The notes beneath the pieces are model-generated. The model made no database searches. It had not been told where the DNA came from and was given only the letters and a program-made list of their open reading frames with translations. Shown piece by piece: positions 1-11,989 of a DNA stretch of 64,000 nt (position 1 is the first letter of the stretch; the number at the start of each line of letters is the position of its first letter). Both the position numbers and the translations under genes were made by a program. Origin of the DNA: Chamaecyparis obtusa (Eukaryota > Streptophyta > Pinopsida > Cupressales > Cupressaceae); the NCBI GenBank assembly GCA_027943335.1, contig BSBK01001575.1:690646-754645 (forward strand), read 5' to 3'.

Positions 1-1858
1 TTATTATAATTATTGTTGTAATGATAATTTTATAAATAATTATAAAATCTAAACTGTAATTAATTTAAATTGTACAATAATTCTATTTATAATTAATTTT
101 AATGTTAATTATGTACGCCAAATAACTATTTTGTATGTATGAGATATTTTTCATAAAGAGTACACAATTGAAATCATAATATCTATATTATAATATTATT
201 ATATTAAATCTAAATTTATTTAATATATATTAAAAATAAATTCAATACTTTATAATATAACAAAAATAACCAATATTATCTTAATATAACATGACACAAA
301 TTACACATTTTGTAAAATAAATATTTTAAAAATTTGAAGAAAATTAATTAAAATTCAAAAAACTTTATAATATTCAATAATTAAATAATAATAATAAATA
401 AAGAAATATGAAAGAGTAATAAAATTGAATTCCTAAAATTGAGTAAAAATGATTAAAAAAAAACTCCTACAATTTTTTATAATAAAAATCCTAAAAAACT
501 CCTACAAATATTTTTTTTTTATCAGTAAAAGGTTGAAGCCAAGAATTTTATTAATCATATAACAAATAATACAAAAACCTCGCTCAGTGCAGGCATTGGT
601 AGGAAAGAGTGAGGCTGAGAAAACCTCCAGCCTTGCCTAGGACCGTAGTCTGAATTCTGATACATAATAATCTAAGAGGGCATACCCTCCAAATCTAGAT
701 TCTTTGAAACACATAGATTACAAATTTCATAAGAAGCTACTCATTGTGCTTGATTGAAATAGATCTCTAATTGTTATATGTTTGATCATCTAACAAAGAT
801 GGAGAGCCTCTCTTCTAGTTTCTAAGGTTTTTGTTTTTTCTTGGGTCTTATCTTATGAAGCCATTCTTGATTGCTATAGAGTAGAGCAGTGTGGCTGATA
901 AAAGGGCCACTCACACAATCATTATCCCGTACGATTGACTTTTCCTTTAATGACTATTGATTCTCCTTTACCTGAAAAAACTTAAATTTTGGCTGAGATC
1001 CTTGCTAGTATATTTAGAACATTATTTGTTACTTATCGAAGATTCTAAGGATTTTTAAAAATAGAGTACTTATCCAAATGTAACCTTTTCTTAAAATAGT
1101 TCGAGCAGGAAGAAGCTTACTTTGTCTACTCCAACCCATCATAAGAATACTAGAAACCTAGCTTAGCCTATTCTTGGGTTAGATCCTATAAGAAACACAT
1201 TAGACTCTTATGAAATGTACAATACATTAGATACTGAAAATAAAACCTATAATAATCACATTTCCTGTCATTCACAAATTATCTAAGCAAGTCTTGATAT
1301 TAACCCTGCTTATATATAAATATAAATTATCCACTCAAGCTAGCCATCTTGGTTGAACTAATATCGCTCACTTATAACTAGACCGATGCGGGTCTCAACT
1401 TAGTATTTGATTAAGCTCACCTGTGACCAGAACCATTCTATAATCCAAAAAAGGTTGTTTGTAAATTCTTTTTTCAATCATTCATTAAGTTTAGAATTAG
1501 GATCATATCTTGGGATAGATTCTAGATGTTCAATCAGTCTCATTAGATCTTAAAAATAGTAAAGAATATTTAGTTGGAAGTCAGTAGAAATACATAGATA
1601 ATCTAGCCTAGGAGCCATTTCATAATGATCATGTTAACTAAAATCTTAATGTTGTCCATAGGCGAACAAAACAACTATATCCATATCCCTGCTATCATGA
1701 CCTTGTTTCGAAGCTCACATAAGAACATAAAGGAGCATGAATATAAACTATTCCTTAAACATAGCAGTGCTCACGCTGAGCTATAAACAAGAAATTGAAA
1801 TTAAAAGTAGCTTTAAGGGAAAAGAGCACATAACATAAGAGTACCATGATAATATCTA

Positions 1859-1899
1859 TCTTGAAGCTAATACATATTATGTATGTATTGACTTCAAGA
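1859..1899. repeat. Palindrome (hairpin), copy 1
   Basis: Arms TCTTGAAG..AATACATA and its near-complement surround a short AT loop. The arms are nearly identical to those of a second palindrome at 2286-2324. This is consistent with two copies of a small foldback element or a MITE fragment. Confidence 0.7.
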
Positions 1900-2285
1900 T
1901 TAGAGATTATCGTAGTATACATATCTACATCTAAGCACTATCCTCCATCTAAAACAAATTGCTAAGAGGAGTCGAAGCTTGCATTAATACTATAGGCCAC
2001 TAATCCCAAACTTAGATGTTAGGTGTTATGGTCCTATACTTATCCCACTTGTCGAAGATTAACATTCTATCATTAATCTTCTATAAGGGAATAAATCTAT
2101 AAGATTTAAAGCAAGTAGCACTTGTCTCAATCTGCAATTTACTAAACTAGGCCAGCTCTAGTCCACTTAATCATTTGATAAGAAGTACATAAAGGGCCCT
2201 ACTTCCATGTAAAGGGAAAGGAAGCGAGAGGTGAAAGTATCATCAAGGAGAGAAAAGAACAAGAGAACATTGTGGTAATATTTTA

Positions 2286-2324
2286 CTTGAAGTCAATACA
2301 TATTATTTATGTATTGACTTCAAG
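2286..2324. repeat. Perfect palindrome (hairpin), copy 2
   Basis: Arms of 17 bases, CTTGAAGTCAATACATA and its exact reverse complement, flank a 5-base loop (TTATT). This is the cleaner of two related palindromes about 430 bp apart; flanking words such as AGATTA/AGATTACCG also recur after each. Confidence 0.8.
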
Positions 2325-3009
2325 ATAAAAGATTACCGAGATGGGAAGATCTACGACTAAGGAGTAACCATCAATCTAATCATAATGCTGGGGGAAAAGA
2401 ATGAATTTATAAGATAATGACCCAATCTAAAACCACTTGTCATAGACCATAATGCTTAAAAAAAAAAAAGCTATAGGGGAATATATCTCTAAGCTATCAT
2501 AACAGGGAATATCTGCTTTAAAACATAAAATACTAAATTAAGCCAAATCTGACTCACCAGATCCATAGGAAGGAGATAAGGGAGCAGTCATGCTTACCAT
2601 TTGTGTGAGGGTAATAGATGTACATAACCTATAAAAAATGGTATATATTCGGAAATCAAAAGGAAATTCATATTGTTATAAGCACTTGTCTCCTGCCTGT
2701 ACTTATACCTGAAAGGTGTAAGTTAACAATATATAACCGTTTCAAGGAGATATCACTAAATCTAGAAACAAATAAATTTGAAGATTATAAATTACTACAT
2801 CGACGATTATATGCATGGAAAGAACTGCTCAAAAGGACTAATACACTTTGGGTTAAGAGTTAAATAATATTAAAGAGAGAGTACGAAGCTAAATTTTGAT
2901 ATTAATAACACATTAGCAGGTAAGGAAGAGACTGTCATTACCAGAGGGAGACCAGGTTAGTGCTCATCTTAACAGATCTTAGAATTAAGAAACTCCATAC
3001 AATAAAATC

Positions 3010-3245
3010 CAATATATATAGCTATATATGTGTGTGTGTGTATTGACATCTATGAGTATATATGGATACTTATGTACTCATATATACTCACTTAATAATA
3101 AATGTCATTATATAAATATATATTTATATAGCAAAGTGCATATCTAGATAGAAATATATATATATACAATCCTCTATATATATATTTCTATAATAGTAGA
3201 TATGTACATGAATATATATATATATATATATATATATAGCTATAC
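3010..3245. repeat. TA/TG microsatellite region
   Basis: Runs of TATATA and TGTGTG alternate here, including an uninterrupted TA tract at about 3213-3237. There is no coding potential. Confidence 0.85.
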
Positions 3246-3438
3246 ATAAAAGAGGTTGGATGTATACATTTAAAATACTTAATGAAAAAAGGCAGTTTGA
3301 AATGGATCATTAATGTAATAGATTGTCAAGAATTTTATACAAAAATCCTGGAGTTACTGAAGTTTAAATGGAATATAACTATAGAAGGAAACTAGGATTA
3401 ATTCCAGGTTTCCAGTATTAATTCCTAGACTGTGTGAT

Positions 3439-3741
3439 TCAGCTTTCTGGTTTAGTGGGAATTTGTTTCTTTCTCTTGTTTGGTCCCCCTTCTTCGAGCC
3501 ATATTTCTACTAGGTTATCTGATTGAGAGTCTGAAAAGAAATCCATGTCTGTATCTCCCACCTCATCTTTATGCCAATACTCGTAGAAATAGTTTTCCAC
3601 TGAAGATTTCTTAATATGCATATAGACTAATAAGAATTCTACATTCCTTTTGATAATGATTTCCCTTGTGTTGAAGGTATTGTGGTCATCTATTATCACT
3701 TTTGGGTTAGATGGGACATTGCTTCCTTGGATTGAGGGCAT
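3439..3741 (-). CDS. Short ORF of unknown function (doubtful)
   Basis: A 100-codon minus-strand ORF with normal amino-acid composition, an acidic middle and a basic KRKKQ tail. I recognise no family. It sits alone in AT-rich sequence with no visible exons beside it. It could be one exon of a decayed gene or chance; I favour chance or a relic. Confidence 0.2.
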   Translation of the reverse strand: MPSIQGSNVPSNPKVIIDDHNTFNTREIIIKRNVEFLLVYMHIKKSSVENYFYEYWHKDEVGDTDMDFFSDSQSDNLVEIWLEEGGPNKRKKQIPTKPES

Positions 3742-4637
3742 ATCTATGAGGCCTCACGCTAGACCAACCATAGCTTTTCCATATCATTATGGTAGCCCTA
3801 GTGATTGGCTTAATGTTCTAATTAGTTAGTAGATTTTAGTCTTTTGAAAAAGATTTGTTTACAGTAGATGAGAATGCATTGCATTTTATGATGCTTTCTA
3901 TAGGCACAATGTTGACCTTATGATACATTATGACTAACATTATGATAATTAGATAAATACGGAGGTGTGTAATTAGAGAATTTATGTTGTTATAAGTTGT
4001 TAGGAAAATGAAAATCAAGAAATGAATTAGGTTGAGGTGTGTATTTCATTTCGGGTTAAATGTTAGGCAATGAATTATTGATGACTATTTTATGATATAA
4101 ATATGAATTCTAAATTATGGTTATTTTGATTTATGAATGTTGGGATGAAGTGATGGATTTTATACACTTACGTAAGTAACTAGGAAATGGAGATTTGATT
4201 CGATTATGATACAAAGAGATTTTTATTATGAATCAAAATGTTAAATACTTAGGAGAAGTTTAGTAGTATCATGATGACATTTAATTGCAACTGAATTAGA
4301 TATGCAATATGCTACATGCTTACTTTAGTGAAGAATTGAATATTTCATGATAAGTTGTATGTATGTTATATATGATTGAATTATATGTATGCAATTGAAT
4401 TACGAATCATGTATGCAAATTAAATTATGAATTATATATGCAATTGAAGTATGAATTGAGTTATGCAAATTGAATTTATTTGATGTGATTATTGAATTCT
4501 ATATGATTACGTGAAGACAATTGAATTATGACATCTCATTCTATGTGATTGAATGTTCAATTGAATTGTGTGAGAACATTACCTATTGTGTGATTTCATG
4601 TATGCAATTGAGCTATGAATAATGTGTGGATATTACA

Positions 4638-4654
4638 CACTAATACATTTGGGG
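4638..4654 (+). repeat. Left terminal inverted repeat of the CACTA element
   Basis: This 17-bp terminus begins CACTA and matches the right terminus exactly when reversed. Similarity continues with mismatches for roughly another 15 bases (ATTGCGACGGC against TTTGCGATGGC). The preceding triplet ACA (4635-4637) is the target duplication. Confidence 0.95.
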
Positions 4655-4775
4655 TGAAATTGCGACGGCAGGCAAATGTCATGCGATTTTGGCCTTTTTT
4701 TTTCAAATATAGCCCGACACCATCGCAATTTGCGACGACAATACATTTGGCACTGTCGCAATTGCGACGTTGTCG
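4655..4775 (+). promoter_or_regulatory. Left subterminal transposase-binding-like palindromes
   Basis: Several copies of GTCGCAATTGCGAC or halves of it occur here (about 4660, 4725 and 4750). In En/Spm, short subterminal repeats bind TnpA; these palindromes sit in the same place and are shared with the right end, so I infer the same role. They are also unusually CpG-rich for this window. Confidence 0.65.
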
Positions 4776-5660
4776 GGATATAAGTGCAAAATTAAAAAGG
4801 AATGTTGTCATGTGTGTTTTCAACAGCGTCGTAACCCTCCGCGAAATCACATCAGGATATAAGGGCAAAAAAAATAAGAACGTTGTCATTTGTGTTTTCA
4901 ACAGCGCCGTAACCCTCCGCGAAATCACATCGGGATATAAGGGCAAAAAAAACAAGAACGTTTTCATTTGTGTTTTCAACAGCGTCGTAACCCTCCGCGA
5001 AATCACAGCTACAATTTCTGAGTACGTTGGGTTTATTTTTCTTTTGTCATTATTATGTAATCTGGTATTCAGCTGTTAGAGAGCTAAAATACCCAGAAAT
5101 GAGGACATATCTATGTTGAATTTATTGTTAGCGGCTTTGGTTATTTAGAAGTTTAATTTTATTTGTTCATCTTTCAAGCACAAACGTTTTGTGGACCGTA
5201 ACGTCTTCATTGTTTCGGGTATGTAGTGAAACAGCCCTAACTTGCAATTGCGATGTTGTCGGGATATAAGGGCAAAAAAAAAAAGGAACGTTGTCATTTG
5301 TGTTTTCAACAGCACCGTAACCCTCCGTGAAATCACATCGGGATATAAGGGCAAAAAAAACAAGAACGTTGTCATTTGTGTTTTCAACAGCGCCGAGAGA
5401 GATTCCCTCCGCGAAATCACAGCTACAATTTCTGAGTACATTGGGTTTATTTTTCTTTTGTCATTATTATGTAATCTGGTATTCAGCTGTTAGAGAGCTA
5501 AAATACCCAGAAATGAGGACATATCTGTGTTGAATTTATTGTTAGCGGCTTTGGTTATTTAGAAGTTTAATTTTATTTGTTCATCTTTCAAGCACAAACG
5601 TTTTGTGGACTGTAATGTCTTCATTGTTTCGGGTATGCAATGAAACAACCCTAACTTGCG
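4772..5660 (+). repeat. Left long subterminal block, tandemly duplicated
   Basis: A unit of about 80 bp (GTCGGGATATAAGGGC to AAATCACATC) is repeated three times at 4772-5010. It is followed by a roughly 220-bp tail (ATTTCTGAGTACGTTGGG onward). The whole block repeats with two short units at 5250-5660. Related copies lie at 10930-11300 and, inverted, at 23235-23340 and 27433-27750. The ORFs predicted here simply reflect the repeat and I do not regard them as genes. Confidence 0.85.
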
Positions 5661-5910
5661 ACTACCTTCACGATACTTGTGTACATTATCATGTTGTCTT
5701 TACAGTGACTGTCCTCATTCAAGTGGCAATTACACAAGGGACAGTCACTGTGAGGTGTCCTCATTTGTGACAAGGACAGTCACACTTAGGACATCTCATA
5801 GTGATATTCCCTTGTGTAATTTCCACTTGAATGTATTGCTATTGAACCGCATTAATGCTTTTCTTCTTCAACAAATGAGGACAGTCACTGTAAAGACAAC
5901 ATGATAATGT
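5660..5910. repeat. Palindromic repeat module
   Basis: This is the first member of the inverted-repeat family built from CACAAGGGACAGTCACTGTG, GTCCTCATTTGTGACAAGGA and AACATGATAATGTACAC. The two halves of the module are near-complementary, so the single strand folds on itself. Confidence 0.8.
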
Positions 5911-7388
5911 ACACAATTACCAAAAAATGATCTTGTTAATTGATGTAACACTTTGTCTTGCTCACTCCCTATCCTTCACTAGGGTCTCTTTAGGCCAATG
6001 TTTTGACTTGATAGGGTACTTAACTATCCCTACACTCTTTAGGTATCTCTACCCAAGATCCCACTCCTTCAACTAGTGCACACCAACAAGAAATACAACG
6101 AACTCTGCTCAATACCAATCTAGCTACTAGGACACTCCTAGTCTTGTCTTCACAAATTGAAACACATTCAACTAGAACTTTACTCCATGGAGAGGCTGGC
6201 CACTAGGACCTCTATTGGTTTCAATATTACTCCACCTATACTTTTCATCAGTACTTCAATCCGGTTCATCAAACCATGCCAATTGCACCCAAAAATAGGC
6301 TGCTAGCAATTAGGCCTTTGTCAAGCCTTTTTGTTTATATTAAGCCACCTAAAGGGCTTAGGATTCAGATGCCCTTTATTGAGAACTCCAAGATATCTAA
6401 GGTCTTCTCCTCCTAGATTTTTTGTACACCAACTGCTACAGCCATGCCTGAAAACAAGTATTTTGACACAACTTGGACAGTCTGACTAAGAGTTTGTTTT
6501 CTTAGCAGCCAAAGAAACTCACCCAATCTTCTAATTTGACTTGGGGCTTCTTTAGATGTGTGTCTACCTCTCCATGAGATTTTAGTTGAAGCAACCAATG
6601 CATTCAACTTGTTGTAATCTTCTTGTAATGATTTGTCATCCCTAACTGTGCTCAACTGAATCACCTAGGAAATCATTGCAAACATAGAAAATGAGCTTCC
6701 CAGGGCCCCTCCTTCCAAACATATAGTACATGGAGTCTCCTCACCCATTCCAAGAGCCCGTACAAAATTGACAATGGAATGATGAGCTAAGACTCCATTT
6801 GCTCAACCTGCCTGGTTCAAACCAATGATAGGGTACTTAACAAAAGAATTAACAAACTAGTTGGAATGCTTCAAAACTCAAAAAAAACACAACACAGAAT
6901 AAAAAAACAACTTGTACTAACTTTTCCAATAGACACTGCGAGCTATCTAATCCATTGATCAACTGAAAACAAAGAAACAAAAAAACTCAAGAATTCACTA
7001 AAACCGTGTTACTCTACAAATCTTCTTAATTCCAAATGTTTTTCCCCCCAACCTTTTGCACAGATCGATGGAGGCCTCTTATAGTTGATCTGATGCCTAA
7101 TTCAATGGTTTCATATAGTTACATAACCATCTTACTCAAAAATGCTCCCTTGCACAAATGTTGTCAATGTTGTGAATGACAACATTGACAACTTGTTACA
7201 ACCTTTGGGATTTTGGTTCAAAACTTATTGTTCAAACACCATAAGACCCTAACCATGACTTAGTTAGGCTATTTAGACCTCACATAGGCCACTTCTACAC
7301 TTCTTTGCCCAATTTGACCCTTAAATGCTTCATTCCCACTTTTGCCACAATATTGGTAACTTGGGTACAAATTGGCACTTGCCTTCAC
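5911..7388. other. Unassigned internal sequence of the CACTA element
   Basis: About 1.5 kb of non-repetitive sequence lies between palindromic modules. A minus-strand ORF of 83 codons (6413-6664) has plausible composition but no family I know. I looked for TG...CA ends with a direct duplication at the borders and found none, so this may be captured host sequence rather than a nested LTR. Confidence 0.5.
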
Positions 7389-8336
7389 AAAGGTCACACA
7401 TGAGGACATCTCACAGTGATCGATTGTCCCTTGTGTAATTGCCACTTGAATGTATTGCTATTGAACCACATTAATGCTTTTCTTCTTCAAAAAATGAGGA
7501 CAGTCACTCTAAAGACAACATGATAATGTACACTCACTGTAAGGACAGTCACAAATGAGGACATCTCACAGTGACTGTCCCTTGTGTAATTGCCGCTTGA
7601 ATGTATTGCTATTGAACCACATTAATGCTTTTCTTCTTCAACAAATGAGGACATTCACTCTAAAGACAACATGATAATGTACACTCACTGTAAGGATAGT
7701 CACAAATGAGGACATCTCACAGTGACTGTCCCTTGTGTAATTGCTGCTTGAATTACACAAGGGACAGTCATTGTGAGATGTCCTCATTTGTGACAAGGAT
7801 AGTCACACATGAGGACATCTCACAGTGATTGTCCCTTGTGTAATTGCCACTTGAATGTATTGCTATTGAACCACATTAATGCTTTTCTTCTTCAACAAAT
7901 GAGGACAGTCACTCTAAAGACAACATGATAATGTACACTCACTGTAAGGACAGTCACAAATGAGGACATCTCACAGTGACTGTCCCTTGTGTAATTTCCG
8001 CTTGAATTACATAAGGGATAGTCATTGTGAGATGTCCTCATTTGTGACAAGGATAGTCACACATGAGGACATCTCACAGTGATTGTCCCTTGTGTAATTG
8101 TCACTTGAATGTATTGCTATTGAACCACATTAATGCTTTTCTTCTTCAACAAATGAGGAAAGTCACTCTAAAGACAACATGATAATGTACACTCACTGTA
8201 AGGACAGTCACAAATGAGGACATCTCACAGTGACTGTCCCTTGTGTAATTGCCACTTGAATTACACAAGGGACAGTCATTATGAGATGTCCTCATTTGTG
8301 ACAAGGATAGTCACACATGAGGACATCTCACAGTGA
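7389..8336. repeat. Left cluster of palindromic modules
   Basis: At least four near-identical modules alternate orientation. Each combines GTCACACATGAGGACATCTC, CAGTGACTGTCCCTTGTGTA, a spacer ATTGCTATTGAACCACATTA and AACATGATAATGTACACTCA. The array is cut by the solo LTR at 8342 and resumes at 10366. It mirrors the cluster at 23345-24570. Confidence 0.85.
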
Positions 8337-8341
8337 TTGTC

Positions 8342-10365
8342 TGTAATGTCCCCTTTTTGGCTAACTTGGAAAATAGGAACAATTACTCCACTTCTCAGAC
8401 TTACTCTATCAGATACTGACAATTAAACTAAGTAATGGAGGTTACTTAAGATATCAACCGCTATTTCAGATTCAATCACAATATGTGTGCAAGATGATAT
8501 TGATACCAATATGTTTAATAGCACTATCGGATATAATGATATGAAATATGCTATGAATATGATGTTTCCTATCACTTATAGTGATAGTATAATGATGGTA
8601 TGTCTGATATAAACAATATCGATATACAATCAATAAGTATTGCTTACAGCAATGTATTTTCTGTGTCTGATATGATGATGTAATTATGCAAATGTGTAAT
8701 ATCGCTATGAGTGATATGTTGCTATTTCAGATTCTGAATTATATGCTTGCAACTTCAAATATTGATGCTGTTTCTGACTATCCTTTCTATCTGTACAATC
8801 ATGGTGTTGTCTCTGATCTGCAATGATAAACTTGAAACCAAACTGCCAAAGGCAGATGCTCTATTGAGTATATCCAAATATGGATAAGTAAATAAAGTTC
8901 TAATGATGCCTTGAGTGACTGACGAGAATGCATTCTTATATTGTCTTTAACAAATGAAGAGATGCTATGAATGAGACGTGTCTTGTTTCTTCCTCCATGT
9001 CCCTTTGTTAATCACACCTTTCCATAATTCGACAGTTCACATAATATTATTTCATTATTTTCTGATCATAGATAACTCCCAGATTGACTCAATATCAAAT
9101 CTTTTTATGAAGGTGATCTTCCCTAATTGGTAGTGCAACCAGTAGTTAACATCCATTGTGTTTGTATTAGTTTGGTCTAACTATCATTAGTATTTAGTCA
9201 ATCGATATTAACTCTTGCCTTATCCCATATTGTTATGATGATATCCAATCTTTCTACTCTGATATAAGTCGATATCATTTTTTGATAATTGTCCATTTAT
9301 TGGTTGATTGCTGGTAATGGAGTTTGATCTTCAAATTGACTTCCATTCCTGTTAATACTTAAGGATACATTGTACTTATTATCCATGACTGATGCCTCAT
9401 TCATCAATAGCTTGTGATATAATCACTGATGCTTTTGTGTTTCTACAAGATGTGGTTTATCTCAGACAATCGATCATCTTTCAATCCTTTAGTCAATATC
9501 CTCCTATGTGGTGTCTATTGATATAGATAGTAGAATTCAATCTAGTTTATGTTATTGTCATGATAACATAGGAAGTGATGGTGCATATTTGCTAGCGGGT
9601 CTTCATGTTTGATATTGCTTTATCGGATATGTCATTGTCTAAACTTGTGCAATTAATGATTATTTATAATATATGAATGGTTATCCTTCTTGCTTATCAA
9701 TACATCTTCTGAAACACATAGCGACCTATCCCTTATTCATATCATGTTGATCTTGACTTCATAGTATTTGGTTCATTAATCATCCTCTCATGGTATCGAT
9801 GTGTAATGACTAGTGATTGTTGTATCACTTCTTCATTCCTCATCATGATAGATAATGCAGATGTTTAATGTAGATGTATATCGATTACAAATATTTGATA
9901 TTGCTTTAAACGTTATTATTATTATTATTATTATTAATGTTATTGTTATTATTAAATATTATAATTAATGATGTTAGTAATATTAATAATATTATAATAA
10001 ATATTATTATAGTGATAACATATTGTTTTATATTGAGAGGTTTATTAATATTATTTATATATTAAAATTATTATATCAATAATTGATTTAATATTATTAC
10101 TTAATATATTATTATAATATAATATATATAATTTATTAATAATTATTTATTATTAATTTATATTATAATTATAATCATAATTATATTATTTATTAATATT
10201 TTAATATTATTTAATTAACATATTACTTATTATGCTAACTATATATTATTATTATCTTTTGATAATAATTATATATTATTGTTATATACCGTTAATAATA
10301 GATTATTATATATCATCTAATCATTTTATTATTATACTAAGTTCAATATGTCACGGCTCATGACA
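8342..10365. mobile_element. Solo LTR (about 2.0 kb) nested in the CACTA element
   Basis: The insert starts TGTAATG and ends CATGACA, so the ends are TG...CA with near-inverted hexamers. It interrupts a copy of the palindromic module. The five bases TTGTC occur directly before (8337-8341) and directly after it (10366-10370), a target duplication typical of LTR retrotransposons. No internal gag/pol region is present and the interior is AT-rich, extremely so at 9915-10340. This fits a solo LTR left by recombination between two LTRs. Confidence 0.85.
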
Positions 10366-10910
10366 TTGTCCCTTGTGTAATTGCCACTTGAATGTATTGC
10401 TATTGAACCACATTAATGCTTTTCTTCTTCAACAAATGAGGACAGTCACTCTAAAGACAACATGATAATGTACACTCATTGTAAGGACAGTCACAAATGA
10501 GGACATCTCACAGTGACTGTCCCTTGTGTAATTGCCACTTGAATTACACAAGGGACAGTCATTGTGAGATGTCCTCATTTGTGACAAGGACAGTCACACA
10601 TGAGGACATCTCACAGTGATTGTCCCTTGTGTAATTGCCACTTGAATGTATTGCTATTGAACCACATTAATGCTTTTCTTCTTCAACAAATGAGGACAGT
10701 CACTCTAAAGACACCATGATAATGTACACTCACTGTAAGGACAGTCACAAATGAGGACATCTCATAGTGACTGACCCTTGTGTAATTGCCACTTGAATGT
10801 ATTGCTATTCAGCCACATTAATGCTTTTCTTCTTCAACAAATGAGGATAGTCACTCTAAGGACAACATGATAATGTACACTCACTGTAAGTGTACATTAT
10901 CATGTTGTAT
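10366..10910. repeat. Palindromic module cluster, continuation
   Basis: The same family as 7389-8336 continues right of the solo LTR. It ends in the hairpin TGTACACTCACTGTAAGTGTACA at about 10874, where two modules meet head to head. Confidence 0.85.
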
Positions 10911-10924
10911 TACAAATGGACCTT

Positions 10925-11300
10925 ATGTTGGTCGGGATATAAGTGCAAAAAAAAAAAGGAACATTGTCATTTGTGTTTTCAACAGCGCCGAGAGAGATTC
11001 CCTCCGCGAAATCAAGCGGGTTATCATTTGTGTTTTGAACAAAGCAGGTTGTCATTTGTGTTTTGAACAGCACCAAGAGAGATTCCCTCCACGAAATCAA
11101 GCGGGTTGTCATTTGTGTTTTCAACAGCGCCGAGAGAGATTCCCTCCACAAAATCACAGCTACAATTTCTGAGTATGTTGGGTTTATTTTTCTTTTGTCA
11201 TTATTATTTAATCTAGTATTCAGCTGTTAGAGAGCTAAAATACCCAGAAATGAGGACATATCTGTGTTGAATTTATTGTTAGCGGCTTTGGTTATTTAGA
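10925..11300 (+). repeat. Internal copy of the left subterminal block
   Basis: Starting GTCGGGATATAAGTGC, this block repeats the 4772-5660 unit with the characteristic words CAACAGCGCCGAGAGAGATT and CAGCTGTTAGAGAGCTAAAA. Its presence 6 kb in from the end shows the subterminal region has been internally duplicated. Apparent ORFs here are repeat artefacts. Confidence 0.85.
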
Positions 11301-11309
11301 ATGCTTCCC

Positions 11310-11930
11310 CACAATACTTAATTACACAAGGGACAGTCACTGTGAGATGTCCTCATTTGTGACAAGGACAGTCACACATGAGGACATCTCACAGTGACTG
11401 TCCCTTGTGTAATTGCCACTTGAATGTATTGCTATTCAACCACATTTATGGGCCCGTTTGGACCACGACACACAGTAGCATCTACAGAGAAGAATATCCC
11501 AGGTGTAACAAGTTGTAAGAATATACCAACAGTTCTAAGAAGTTCCCTAGCACGTAGTAGCATCTACAGAGAAGAATATACAACATGAGGGCAGCCACTG
11601 TAAAGAGAACATGATAATGTACACTCATTGTATGTGTACATTATCATGTTGTCTTTACAGTGACTGACCTCATTCAAGTGGCAATTACACAAGGGACAGT
11701 CACTGTGAGATGTCCTCATTTGTGACAAGGACAGTCACACATGAGGATATCTCACAGTGACTGTCCCTTGTGTAAGCCACTTGAAGGTATTGCTATTCAA
11801 CCACATTTATGGGCCCGTTTGGACCATGGCACATAGTAGCATCTACAGAGAAGAATATCCCAAGTGTAACAAGTTGTAAGAATATACCAACAGTTCTAAG
11901 AAGTTCCCTAGCACATAGTAGCATCTTCTA
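11310..11930. repeat. Two composite repeat modules with a 130-bp side element
   Basis: Palindromic modules alternate with a 130-bp element (GGGCCCGTTTGGACCACGAC through AAGAAGTTCCCTAGCAC) at 11452-11586 and 11812-11930. The element recurs in part at 22384-22430 and inverted at 24120-24255, 26760-26893 and 27121-27256. Confidence 0.8.
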
Positions 11931-11989
11931 ATTGTCTATACCACTTCACAAGGTATTGTTTGCACACATTGTTTTTGGTTCTTTTGATG

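Larger units (their letters stand above)
1..4637. other. AT-rich flank, no gene recognised
   Basis: The stretch left of the CACTA element is strongly AT-rich, especially 1-530, and is broken in all frames. I see no domain in any of its short ORFs. A T-run at about 510-522 followed by moderately GC-rich sequence (590-640) resembles the reversed poly(A) end of a retroposon; similar wording recurs near 60700-60800, which is inference only. From 4200 to 4620 the sequence is a loose repetition of ATGCAATTGAATTA-like words. Confidence 0.6.

Noticed and set aside
4596..5493. Overlapping ORFs on both strands with repeated FLFFLPLYPDVISRR and its plus-strand counterpart
   Set aside because: They arise from the tandem subterminal repeats of the CACTA element; both strands are open only because the unit repeats in frame.
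5911..7388. Possible third nested LTR
   Set aside because: No TG...CA ends with a matching direct duplication could be found at the borders.
7389..8336. Possible CRISPR-like array
   Set aside because: Units are palindromic, alternate in orientation and are far longer than CRISPR repeats, and the genome is eukaryotic.
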